Below are positions 1-10,409 of a stretch of DNA of 64,000 bases, piece after piece. The DNA lies in assembly GCA_905221605.1 (NCBI GenBank), contig CAJNDS010002291.1, forward strand, positions 276,501 through 340,500, given 5' to 3'. The DNA comes from Symbiodinium natans. Taxonomy: Eukaryota; Sar; Dinophyceae; Suessiales; Symbiodiniaceae. Below the pieces are notes generated by a model. The model made no database searches. It had not been told where the DNA came from and saw only the letters and a program-made list of their open reading frames with translations. Made by a program: the position numbers and the translations under genes. Position 1 is the stretch's first letter; each line of letters begins with the position of its first letter.

Positions 1-1186
1 TACCACCCATACAACGCGAAGGGACGAAGGAAGGGGACATACGACAAACCTCTAGGGCAGTCACTAACCCCACATAGTACGAGCACGGAAGCAAATGATG
101 TATGGTAGTCATCTCGACGCTCCTCAAACTCTCCAAGCACGAAGAAAGGGGACACACGACAAGCCTTCAAGGCCCAACAAAACCCCTACAACACGAAGGG
201 GCGAAAGGAGGGGACATACGACAAAGCTCTAGGCCCCTACCAAATCTCAGGAACAGGAAATGGGGGGGACATACGACAAACCTCTAGGGCGATCACTAGC
301 CCCTCACAATACGAGCGCGGAATCGAATTATATATATATATATCAGTCGTCTAGGCTCCCCAAACCCTACAAGCACGAAGAAAGGGGACACACGCAAACA
401 TCCCACGAAGGAACGAAGGGAGAGGAATTACGACAAACCTCTAGACCCCTACCAAATCACAGGAATACGAAGCGGGGGGGGCACACGAGAAATCTTTAGG
501 GCAATCAATACCCTCATAGCGACTGCGGAAGCAAATGATATATGATAATCATCTAGACACTCCCTCAACCCTACAAGCACGAACAAAGGGGACATATGAA
601 AAACCTCCAGAGCGCTCACGAAACCCTTACAATACGAAGGGACGAAGGGAGGGGACAAAAGATAAACCTCTAGGCCCCTCCCAACTCACAGGAACACGAA
701 GCAGGGGGGCATACGACAAACCTCTAGGGCGGTCAATAGCCCTCATAATACGACCACGGAAGCAAATGACTTATGATGACAATCATCTAGACGCCAAGAA
801 AGGGGACATACGACAAACCTCCAAGGCCGAATGCAACCCTCACAACACGAAGGGACGAAGGGAGGGGACATATGACAAGCCTCTGGCCCCTACCAAATCT
901 CAGGATTACGAAGCGGGGGAATATACAACAAACCTCTAGGGCAGCCACTAGCCCCTCATAGTACGAGCGCGGAAGGAATGATTTTTGACAATTATCTAGA
1001 CAATCCCCAAACCCTACAAGCACGAAGAAATCGGACATGCGACAAACCTCTGGGGCCCTCACAAAACCCTTACAACACGAACGAAGAAAACAACTCATAC
1101 AAACCTCTGGGCCCCTACCAAATCACAACAACACGAAGCGGGGGGACATACGACTAACCTCTAGGGCAGTCACTAACCCCTCAAGA
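1..1186. repeat. Degenerate tandem satellite, 215-230-bp period
   Basis: The phrase CCTCTAGGGC recurs near 50, 281, 494 (as CTTTAGGGC), 720, 931 and 1159, giving a period alternating between about 213 and 230 bp. Each unit also contains a GGGGACATACGACAAA block and a CACGAAGAAAGGGG block, so the unit is itself built from shorter related pieces. Frames through it are repeat translations with no protein family. The array starts before the window edge. Confidence 0.8.
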
Positions 1187-1526
1187 TGGGGGGTGAAAGG
1201 GATTATGGGAGATGATGGGGAATGATGATGGGGGATGATGGGGGATGATGCGGGATGATGGGAGATGATGGGGGATGATGGGGAATGATGGGGGATGACG
1301 CGGGATGAGAGACATGATGGGGCATGATAGGGGCTGATCGGGGACGATGATGGGGGCTGATGGGGGATGATGGTGGATGATGGGGGGGTGAAAGGGATTA
1401 TGAGAGATGACGGGGAATGATGATGGGAGATGATGGGGGATGATTGGGGGATGATGGGGCATGATGGGGGATGAGAGAAACGATGGGAGATGATGCGGGG
1501 TGATGTGGGATGGGCAATGAGCGGGT
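1187..1526. repeat. GGGGATGATG minisatellite
   Basis: Roughly 10-bp imperfect repeats of GGGGATGATG with a strongly G-rich plus strand. A longer phrase (GGGGGTGAAAGGGATTATG and the units after it) occurs at about 1189 and again at about 1383, showing higher-order duplication. Nothing coding is seen. Confidence 0.85.
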
Positions 1527-1535
1527 ATGTCTGAA

Positions 1536-3395
1536 ATCCTGGAAAAGACAAATCCCGGGGTTTGATTTTAAAGGGTTTTAATTCTTTTTCGGCATCTTAA
1601 CTTTTTATGAACTCCTTACACCATCAAATCCGGTATTTGATTTTTGTTAAGGGTTTCAAGGATATTACCCTAAACCCTAAACCCTAAACCCTAAACCCTA
1701 AACCCTAAACCGTAAACCCTAAACCCTAAACCCTAAACCGAACCCCGGGATTTAGTTCTTTAAGGATTTCAATGATTTTTTGGGCATTTTAAATTTCATG
1801 AAATCCTTGAAAAATTAAATCCCGGGATTTAGTTTTTCAAGGATTTCAAGGATTTCATAAACTTTAAATACCGGAGCTCCTGCAAAAGCAAACGCCCCCC
1901 TCCCCACTCAGAATACGGGAAGACCACGCGGATTTTAAAATTTATGAAATCCTTGAAATCCTTGAAATCCTTGAAAAACCAAATCCCGGGATTTAATCTT
2001 TCCAAGGATTTCATAAAATTTATAATGCCCCAAAAAAGCCTTGAAATCCTTAAAATATTAAATCCCGGGATTTGATTTTTTAAGGATTTCAAGGATTTTT
2101 TGGGCATTTTAAATTTTATGAAATCCTTGAAAAATTAAATCCCGGGATTTGATTTTTCAAGGATTTCAAGGACTTCATAAAATTTAAATACCGGAACTCC
2201 TGCAAAAGCAAACCCCCCCCCCCTCCCCTCTCAGAGTGCGGGAAGACCACGCGGATTTTAAAATTTATGAAATCCTTGAAATCCTTGAAAAATTAAATCC
2301 CGGGATTTGATTTTTCAAGGATTTCATGAAATTTAAAATGCCCAAAAAATCCTTGAAATCCTTAAAAAAATCAAATCCCGGGATTTAATATTTTAAGGAT
2401 TTCAAGGATTTTTTGGGCATTTTAAATTTTATGAAATCCTTGAAAAATTAAATCCCGGGATTTAATTTTTCAAGGATTTCAAGGATTTCATAAAATTTAA
2501 ATACCGGAACTCCTGCAAAAGCAAACCCCCCCCCCTCCCCACTCAGAGTACGGGAAGACCACGCGGATTTTAAAATTTATGAAATCCTTGAAATCCTTGA
2601 AAAACCAAATCCCGGGATTTGATTTTTGAAGGATTTCATGAAATTTAAAATGCCCAAAAAATCCTTGAAATCCTTAAAATATTAAATCCCGGGATTTGAT
2701 TTTTTAAGGATTTCAAGGGTTTTTTGGGCATTTTAAATTTCATGAAATCCTTGAAAAATCAAATCCCGGGATTTAATTTTTCAAGGATTTCAAGGATTTC
2801 ATAAAATTTAAATACCGGAACTCCTGCAAAAGCAAACGCCCCCCTCCCCACTCAGAGTACGGGAAGACCACGCGGGTTTTTGAAATTTATGAAATCCTTG
2901 AAATCCTTGAAAAATCAAATCCCGGGATTTAATTTTTCAAGGATTTCATAAAATTTAAAATGCCCAAAAAATCCTTGAAATCCTTAAAATATTAAATCCC
3001 GGGATTTGATTTTTTTAAGGATTTCAAGGGCTTTTGGGGCATTTTAAATTTCATGAAATCCTTGAAAAATCAAATCCCGGGATTTAATTTTTCAAGGATT
3101 TCAAGGATTTCATAAATTTTAAAATCCGCGTGGTCTTCCCGTACTCTGAGTGGGGAGGGGGGGTTTGCTTTTGCAGGAGTTCCGGTATTTAAATTCTATG
3201 AAATCCTTGAAATCCTTGAAAAATTAAATCCCGGGATTTGATTTTTCAAGGATTTCATGAAATTTAAAATGCCCAAAAAATCCTTGAAATCCTTAAAATA
3301 TTAAATCCCGGGATTTGATTTTTTTAAGGATTTCAAGGATTTTTTGGGCATTTTAAATTTTATGAAATCCTTGAAAATCAAATCTAGGGATTTCC
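1536..3395. repeat. Hairpin-forming CCCGGG satellite, about 300-323-bp units
   Basis: Units are built around the 14-bp perfect palindrome AAATCCCGGGATTT, flanked by AAGGATTTCAAGGATTTC on one side and its reverse complement on the other, so each centre sits in a long inverted repeat. A second landmark, CTCCTGCAAAAGCAAAC followed by a C-run, occurs at about 1878, 2197, 2519 and 2821 in one orientation. It recurs inverted at about 3121-3190, so the last unit is flipped relative to the others. No coding potential. Confidence 0.9.
1668..1738. repeat. Interstitial telomere-type array (CCCTAAA)n
   Basis: About ten near-perfect CCCTAAA units (TTTAGGG on the other strand), the plant-type telomere repeat also used by dinoflagellates. 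It lies inside the hairpin satellite, with unique or satellite DNA on both sides, so it is interstitial in this sequence. Confidence 0.9.
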
Positions 3396-3504
3396 CCGGC
3401 GGCAAAAGAGGCGTGCCAAATAGACCCTAAAGGTCCTACGTACATATATATATATATATACCCCAGATTTACTCCTTTCGACCGTGTTGTTTTCGGAGCA
3501 ACTT

Positions 3505-6500
3505 CTAATTATCAGTCCCTTCCTTTGTCCTGCGGTGAGGCGCCCCGCATTCGCCGCAGGCCCAGATCTTCTGAGGCCCACCCACCTCGACAACACTCGC
3601 AAGAAGAAAGTGGAGAGAAACAACAAAAACCAACCACGAAATTAACCAAAGCTCTCAAACTGCTCTCCCACGCAAAGAACAGTAAGTGAAGACGAAAAGT
3701 GTCTGAGTACAACGCCTCATGTCCCTCCCCTCATCATACCAAACACAATACCCGCCAGCCTTGCATCCGACACCTTCCAGAGGGTCCGGATCTTCTCCGC
3801 AGGGCTCATCGTCGTAGCGACGCAGTCGTATGTAACCTTGCTCATCCCACAACGCTCGACAATGTGATTGACAATGCCTGAGAAAAACTCAGAATGCAAG
3901 TCCAAGTTGCCATTTTCTCCGAAGTTCTCTCCCCACGAATTCCTGACAGGGAGTGGAGATGACAGACTGTTTTCCTGCCGGTGTTCTTCCATGCCAGCAT
4001 GTGCAATGTGCTGCGGTATCCTGACGAGCCAATATTTGGTGCCATTCTCGATGCCGTATCCATCTAGCACAACGGCATGGTTGATGTTGGGGGCCGTTTT
4101 GTTGCAGCCATCGTAAATGCCTGAAAAGGGACAGGCCCTGCTATGCCGAGAAGTGAGAGGCACCATGCACTGCATCAAGCAGGTCACAGATTTGATGCTG
4201 GGACAGAAGCTAAAGGAAAGCAGTCGGCTTCCTGCCTCCTCCGTACATCCACCAGTCAGTGGCATCCACGGAGACCGCTATCGGACCGATCTTAGCAACT
4301 GCTTCCATCAAGGCCTGCGCACAGCTGCAGATGCATGCCAGCCACGCGTGAAGACTTCAAAAATGCATGCGGGGGGGGGGGGGGGGGGGGGGCTGCGGCC
4401 ACGTACTGGCTCGCCTTGGGATCATTCTGATCCAGGGTGACGAAGCCTGTGATGCTGGCTGTTCGGGGCAACCAGAACTTCGTATTGTTCTCGCCTTGCA
4501 GAGTCCAAGAGCATGCTGTCATGATTCCGTGCCATGGGCGGTGCCCCACCTAACAGTCCAACGATTTCGTAAGAGCAAGGCATCGGCGGCTTCGGAACTC
4601 CATGCCACTCAAGTACGGGTCATGCCAAATATCCGGCACACCACCTGCAAGCATGCAATGTGGCACACAAGCCACTTCATGAACGCTCTGATTGGGAAAT
4701 TTGGGGACAAGTGCTTGTGCGAGCTGTCATGTACAAACGTCGCAACACAGTGTGCTGACGAGCCTGCTTCAACAGCGTAAGCGAAGGCGAGCTGAGCGGT
4801 AGCTCCGCTGCAACCGCCATCACCCCCGCAACCATCTGGATTCGGCGAACAGGAAGTCATCTCCTGACTTTGTGCTGCAAGAGTTTGCACGGTAACTCCA
4901 CGTTCTTGCCTGCAAGAAGCTTGCTTCCGGCAGGAAGCCTATATTCTGCATTATGCTGCACGATGTCCAAGTAGAAAGAGCGGTTGATGTGCGTTTCTGT
5001 TCAACAACTGCAATGCGGTACTTTCGGTGCAGAAGAAGATCCTGAGGAGACAATGATAGCAGCACACCCGTATTGATGGCCACGTGGCTTTCCTTGGCAA
5101 TTGCAATAGTCACAGGCGAAGCGGCGAAGTATGCACAACATGTGCTTGGATTCCACCCTGCCAGGGAACTATCACGGTGGAGGCAGCAAAGGCCCAACAA
5201 CTGCCGCAACCTCGATCGGAGCAAGGGTCGCCGCAGGTCGCCATGCTGTGCGGGCGTACGCTCGCAAACTAAGGCTTCAACCTCCTTGACCTGGGCTCAG
5301 GCTAAGGCTCAGAATGATTCAGAATAAGTCAGCACATTCTGCGCCAATTGCGAACGAAGACCGCGTTGATGACAGCTCTCATCACAGCATGACATGCTCG
5401 GCATGGCCCGCACCACAATGACATTCCGACCCCATGAATTTGATTTCTCGACAGCTTCTCTTGGTAGATTTCTCACTCTCGAACGTAGTCCCCAGACCTA
5501 TCTACGCCCCCTGCGTCTCTGAATCCTCTTCCCGGAAATACTCTGGCGACGAAAACTCACGAAATGGCAGCCTAAGGGCTCTTCACCGGTGAGCAAACAG
5601 CGGGGCTTCGTTGGCGCCAGTCGACAGACTCTGGGAGCTTCATCCTCCTGCGACCAATTGCGAGCCCCCTGCCCTGCATCCTGCACCCATGCATAGAGCA
5701 GGTCCTGGTCTTTCCAGACTTTGATGCCCTTGCTGACTGGCCCTGAAAAGATGCACAAAGAAGGCACTGAAAAACCCCTCAGTTTTTGGAACTCCTTCGA
5801 CTTTTCAGACTGGCAAGACTTTTAAGACACGGATCAGCAGGTGTCAGCAGCTGTCAGAAGCGTCACATGTCTCTAAGCCGGCCTCCTTTGCGCCGCGAAG
5901 CTCCTGGATTCGCTTAGGAGTCTTCTTGCGACATACAAGTCGTGCGCCAAAGACTGTTGCAAAAGAATGCCCTTTGCTGACTGCGCTCCCTCTACACATC
6001 TGCACACCACATGCTCATGTTCACACCTTGCGGTAGCCACGGCTGCTCTGAAGCTCGCTGGTGGTGGCATCGGTAAGATGGTTGATTCCTCGGCACTACA
6101 TGCAACTGCTGAGGAGCAAAACGCACAGCACCTGAGATGTCGAGATGCCTGCAGTCCAGGTCCTCGAAGAACCCACTGCCGTCAGCAGTGCTTTACGCTG
6201 CTCGAACAGCACCTTGCGCATATTGTACCTTGGAGATGTGTTCTGCAACAAGCTTCCCCGATCAGTTGCCGCCCAGACGACAGAACACCAAAAGCGTGCT
6301 TTTCGCCGAGAAACTCCTCGACATTCTCGTACACCTTGACTCACTACTGGCAAAGAAATATCTTTCTTCTTCTTCCTCATCAATGTCTCTCTTCTACTTG
6401 AGGGCCTCTCCCTCTGTGATAATACCCCGCAAGCAGGTACCGAAGTGTGAAGTCTTGTCTGCGATGCCTTTTCCACGATTACCTATCTCTCTATGTTTTT

Positions 6501-7184
6501 TCCCCTTGAGGGGCTTCAGCCCGAGCGAGAATGAGAATCTAAGGAAAAAGGGAACATCTCTTCTTTGTCTTTCTTGGGGCATGAAGTGAAAACCCCCCGG
6601 GTACCCCCCAGGTTGGAGTGGTCCGTTGTGCTCGGATATTGGTGGGGGTGATATCGACCCCCCATGACCCCCCCCAAATTCGGTTGCCAGGTTACGCCAG
6701 GCGACCGTATGGCTGCATCCCCCCTCGTTGGCTTGCGTATCAGCCAGAAACAAGCTTCGTAGCTTCGGGGGCAAGAAGCTGCAAGGCTATCGGATCGGCA
6801 CGGAAGAGCCAGCCCGCCCACTAATTGGGTCCCCATAAGCTCTTCGGAAACTTAGCTTGGGAGCTTAGTTCAATATTGGTACACGGCATGTTAATCAAGG
6901 ATGTCTCTTGCGTGCTTGCTTGTGCAGCATATGACCCCCTACTGGGGGCCGCCCCGAAGGGCACGCTTTGCCGAGTTCGTCATGTCTCTCTCCCTCTCAC
7001 TCTCGTTTGGTGAACGGACTTTTGGAATGAGAACCTCGACCAAGCACCGGTATGGATATATCAAGCGCGACACCTTGTTAAACCTTGCCAAGTACGTCTC
7101 GAAGGTGATTTCCTGTATGTTGCTGGCCAGGGTATGCTGGAGCACAAGAAGGAGGACTGGAATATGCAGCACCATTGATACCAT
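3505..7184 (-). CDS. Papain-family (C1A) cysteine peptidase, secreted preproenzyme, about 16 exons
   Basis: Joining minus-strand exons restores one protein of about 384 aa. Exon 1 (7184-7074) gives a signal peptide (MVSMVLHIPVLLLVLQHTLA) and the prodomain motif FETYLARFNK. A 20-nt exon (6334-6315) and exons 6228-6149, 6088-6027 and 5953-5886 complete the ERFNIN-like prodomain (EYNMRKVLFEQR, TWTAGINHLTDAT). Exon 5647-5580 starts the mature enzyme (LPESVDWR). Exons 5210-5170 and 5102-5042 carry the catalytic Cys (CGSCWAF). Exon 4863-4764 has CSPNPDGCGGDGGC. Exons 4644-4551, 4494-4415, 4314-4236 and 4120-4021 lead to the catalytic His (NHAVVLDGYG). Exon 3942-3911 has the Asn (NSWGENFGENG); the last two are 3836-3760 and 3585-3505 (stop). 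Introns are 55-739 nt with GT, GC or GA donors. The joins next to 5580/5210 and 4551/4494 are uncertain. Other M codons near 7175 and 7220 are possible starts. Family assignment is secure; substrate is unknown. Confidence 0.88.
4371..4392. repeat. 22-base G homopolymer inside a peptidase intron
   Basis: An uninterrupted run of 22 G on the plus strand, so a C-run in the minus-strand transcript. It lies inside the GC-AG intron 4414-4315 of the cysteine peptidase gene, upstream of the acceptor. Confidence 0.95.
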
Positions 7185-7389
7185 AGCCTCAGTTGCTCCA
7201 ATGCATGTTTTCCCATGCACAGACCGGGTTCACCTCAAAGAAGCTGCTGACATCAAACAGCTTTCCTGACGGCTTTGGATACTTGCAGCTGCGATGCAGC
7301 GGCGACGAACTGGGAGCAAAGCCAAAGGGCGACGTGGTTTCGCTAGGTTAGGCTAGTTCCTGGGTGTCTAAGTGTGTCTTGGCGTCTAG

Positions 7390-7960
7390 ATGCCTCTACT
7401 GGGGTGTGGACATGTGTGGACATGTGTGGACGGTATGGCCAGACCTTGGGAGCGTGCACTGAGCGTACTCTCTCCAATGATTCTTATGTTGCGTCTTGCA
7501 TCTTTCCTTCCTGAAGCCGAAAGCTCGAAGGAATCAAACAAGAGAAATATGAGATACAGCTTACTGGAAAAGCAGCTCCATGTCAAGTGCATGCCGCCTT
7601 CTGGGCTTGCTGGAGACGCCTCGGACTCCTTGAGCCTTGGCCATGGTCCAATCCAAGACTTCCAAGACTTGCAAGTGAACAGTAGCTGCTCTGCAGCTTA
7701 CAGGGCTTGCACTGTTGAAGCCTGCGTCGAGGCGCACAGAAAAAACAGAAGCAGTATGAGACCTGGAAAAGAGTCCTCGAGCATGGCATCAAAAAAATGC
7801 TTCAAGCATGCCACCAGCGAGGTGAGAAGGAGCGGATAAGTGAACAAGCCCTGCGATGGGGAAGAAGTAATTGCCAACAGCAGTATCATCCCTGTTCATG
7901 CATGAGCAGGACAAAGCCAAACAGCGCATTGTGCATGTGTGGTCTCATGTCCACTATCTT
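7390..7960 (+). other. Unresolved stretch with a candidate plus-strand exon (7740-7821)
   Basis: Positions 7740-7821 read KKQKQYETWKRVLEHGIKKM and on to HQR, preceded by CACAG and followed by the consensus donor G|GTGAGAAG. This looks coding but matches no family I know. Further left, an ATG at 7643 in a good context opens MVQSKTSKTCK before a possible GT donor. Neighbouring rebuilt genes are on the minus strand, so a plus-strand gene here would be an exception. Confidence 0.3.
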
Positions 7961-7967
7961 CTCTTTG

Positions 7968-8068
7968 ATGGTCCTAGCAGGTCCTATAGCAGGTCCTATA
8001 GCAGGTCCTATAGCAGGTCCTATAGCAGGTCCTATAGCAGGTCCTATAGCAGGTCCTAGCAGGTCCTA
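7968..8068. repeat. 12-bp minisatellite AGGTCCTATAGC, about 7 copies
   Basis: Exact 12-bp repeats of AGGTCCTATAGC followed by two shortened AGGTCCTAGC units. Because the period is a multiple of three, all frames stay open across it, and the plus frame would read as repeated GPIA. No evidence that it is translated. Confidence 0.95.
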
Positions 8069-8204
8069 GTCCGGGCACTTTGTGGAAGCATTGCAATGAT
8101 CACATCCTCGGCCCCCCGACGGCTTCAAAGCCCTCTCACGAAGGCGTTCCAAGGCAGCCAACCTCAAGCAATCTATTTCCTGCAAAGATCTGCAAAGATC
8201 TGCA

Positions 8205-8800
8205 GAGACATTCGGATATGTTCGGATTGCCAGCTCCGGAGCTCACTGACACTGCGGCACATGCGGTCAAGCCGCTGCTTCTCGGACAGCTTTGCACTTC
8301 CGATCTTGCCGCTGTCCTCGTACCATTCTTCCCAATTCCAAATAGAACTACAAAGGAGCCTACTTTCAGAAGTGGCATCGCCGTCACGGTTTAGGCATAT
8401 GGTCTTCCACACATAGCCGTCATTGAATGTGCATGAAGTTCTTTTTCGAGTGCAGTCGTTGGCAATGGGGGCTCGAAAGCTCTCGAAAGCTGTCAAGACT
8501 GCACGAATATGGCAAGGCTCCTTGGTGTCCTTGCCCTCCTTATCTTTGCTCTCCGTAGCTGCATCGGCTACAGCCTGCTGCAATGTTCACGAATTCACCC
8601 TACATGTGTGCTGCTGTGCCCCCTGCCGGCCCCCTGCCAGCACATTTTTCCAGCCCGCAAGCGGCAGTCAGGTCTGGGCAAAGATGCTCTCGAGCACCTT
8701 TTGGGCCACTCTCACTCTGTGGCCCTGCCAGGCAATGGGCAGAACGGGGGTTGCAACCAATCTGAGCGTTCGAGCACTCCTCTACTGCACTCTGAACGAA
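8205..8800 (-). other. Candidate minus-strand exons of unknown product
   Basis: Several pieces look coding on the minus strand just downstream of the MDP-1-like gene: RVRVAQKVLESIFAQ (about 8750-8690), AVADAATESKDKEGKDTK (about 8575-8520), VWKTICLNRDGDATSE (about 8410-8360), and KIGSAKLSEKQRLDRMCRSV with ELRSWQSEHIRM (about 8310-8210). They are charged and helical and I do not recognise them. They could be a separate gene or a C-terminal extension of the phosphatase if its last exon splices on at AAG|GC (about 8859) instead of reading to the stop at 8833. Confidence 0.35.
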
Positions 8801-8832
8801 AAAGGAGGCCTTTACTTGCTTCCAGTCTTGTT

Positions 8833-10409
8833 TCAGCACGCTCTTCGCGAGGCATCAGCCTTTCGCTTTGAGTGCTGCTTCAAGCCTGAAACGCACGCCC
8901 AAGATATGATACACTCAGGGCTTACATCACTGTGCTCACTGGCAGCATCGTGCAACAACTAGCAGAGCCTTCTTCCCAGGCTTCAGCTGTCACTCCCTCG
9001 GGGGTCTCGATGCAGGTCACACCCAGCTGCGAAACATCCTAGCATTGTCCAGTGACCCCCATGAATGGTTGAGAAAAAAACAGAAAGTGTCGAATGCTCA
9101 GAAAACATTAGCAGCAGAGTCCTGGATGTTCGATGGGTCATCATCGAAAAAAAGCATATCCTGAGCTACCGGCCAAGTGCCAGGTCAAGCCGGTCAAGCA
9201 TCGAGGCTCGCATCGCTCGCCGAATCGACGGGCATACAAGCTTGCACTTCACTCAGCAGAGCAACCTCAAACGCCACGCCAGTCTTTGCAGCAAGTCGTC
9301 TGAAGTGCTCCCGCTTACCTTCCATGATGTTGTTGTAAACACATCACAACAAGAGAAAATTCCTTCAGGTCCTCCAGGACGATACTGCCCAATAACTTGC
9401 AATACTCCCGAATCTAGCCGAACCCATACCCCAGCCGGGGTAATGGAATGCGAATCCGCTGACTGCCGCAATGACGAGCCGCTGCTGAAGAAAATCTCCA
9501 CAAGCTCACCCCCCTCGGCAACATCCCACATGGACACGCCATCCTGCACAGCATCTGCTCAGCCTCTTCAAAGCTTCAGGTTGGGGGCAGTTAAGGCATG
9601 AGCTGCTGGTATACTGAATATAGTGAATATAGTGCTTTTTGTCCTGGCTTACCTCTGACATGTTCTGAGGCTGCGGGTTCTTTTGTCTTGTTTGACCTTG
9701 TTTGGCCTTGCGCGGTGGCTGCGTTGTCTGGCGCTCAGAAAGTTCGATGTCGGATGGTCTGCTTGCTTCGTGCACTAGTGTGGAGGCTCATTAAATGCGG
9801 GGACCACCGCCTCTTACAGAAGCATCTTGCACAGCTTGTCCTGAAGAACAAGGCCAACTGGGGGTCGCGGCAGACAGACAAGAAAACCGGGTGGCTTTAC
9901 GCTGACTGAGAATGGCAAACCGGGCAGACAAACAAAAACTATGTCCTATGCAAGACCTTATGCAAGTCTTAGCCGCGGATGGCCTCAATCATAAATTTGC
10001 GCAGGCACTCACGGCCCCAGTCTGGATGATCGCATCGACTGGCCACACCCACACGGGTATTGGCGTATCCTGGAGAGCTGTGCAGTTCCTGCGACTTCCA
10101 GGCAGCTGCAAAGGCCCCAAGATTTACAGAGGACTTCGTGAGAGTTCGGAACGATGGCCTTCCAGATACTCCGGATGTTGCCAAGAAGTTGCACTGCTTG
10201 ACCGCCAGAGGCCTTCAGCACGCTTGGATCCGCTGTAGTTGAGAAAGGGGCACCTTGTTGCGAAGTGCCATCTTGATCTGGCAGGTCTCTGTTCAATTGT
10301 GGCTCACAGCATGCAACGTCGCTTCGGCGCCTTTCCGAATCATATACATCTCGGGGTACCAGCAGCACGCGTCCAAGTCAAAAACTACCAATGCTGGCGG
10401 AGAAGCCAT
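8833..10409 (-). CDS. MDP1: Magnesium-dependent phosphatase-1-like HAD phosphatase, 8 exons
   Basis: Eight minus-strand exons join to exactly 558 nt (185 aa plus stop): 10409-10331, 10253-10159, 10088-9984, 9543-9480, 9318-9266, 9160-9122, 9038-8969 and 8885-8833. The order of HAD motifs is correct. Motif I is VVFDLDACCW (nucleophile and acid/base Asp). Motif II is VGVASRCDHPDW. The Lys of motif III lies in GKREHFRRLAAKTG. Motif IV is MLFFDDDPSNIQD, then LGVTCIETPEGVT. This is the MDP-1 family (haloacid dehalogenase superfamily), acting on phosphoprotein or sugar-phosphate substrates in other organisms; the substrate here is unknown. Introns are 70-440 nt with donors GC, GC, GC, GC, GT, GA, GC. 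The ATG at 10409 gives a start close to motif I, typical for the family. There is no signal peptide, so it is probably cytosolic. Confidence 0.87.
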
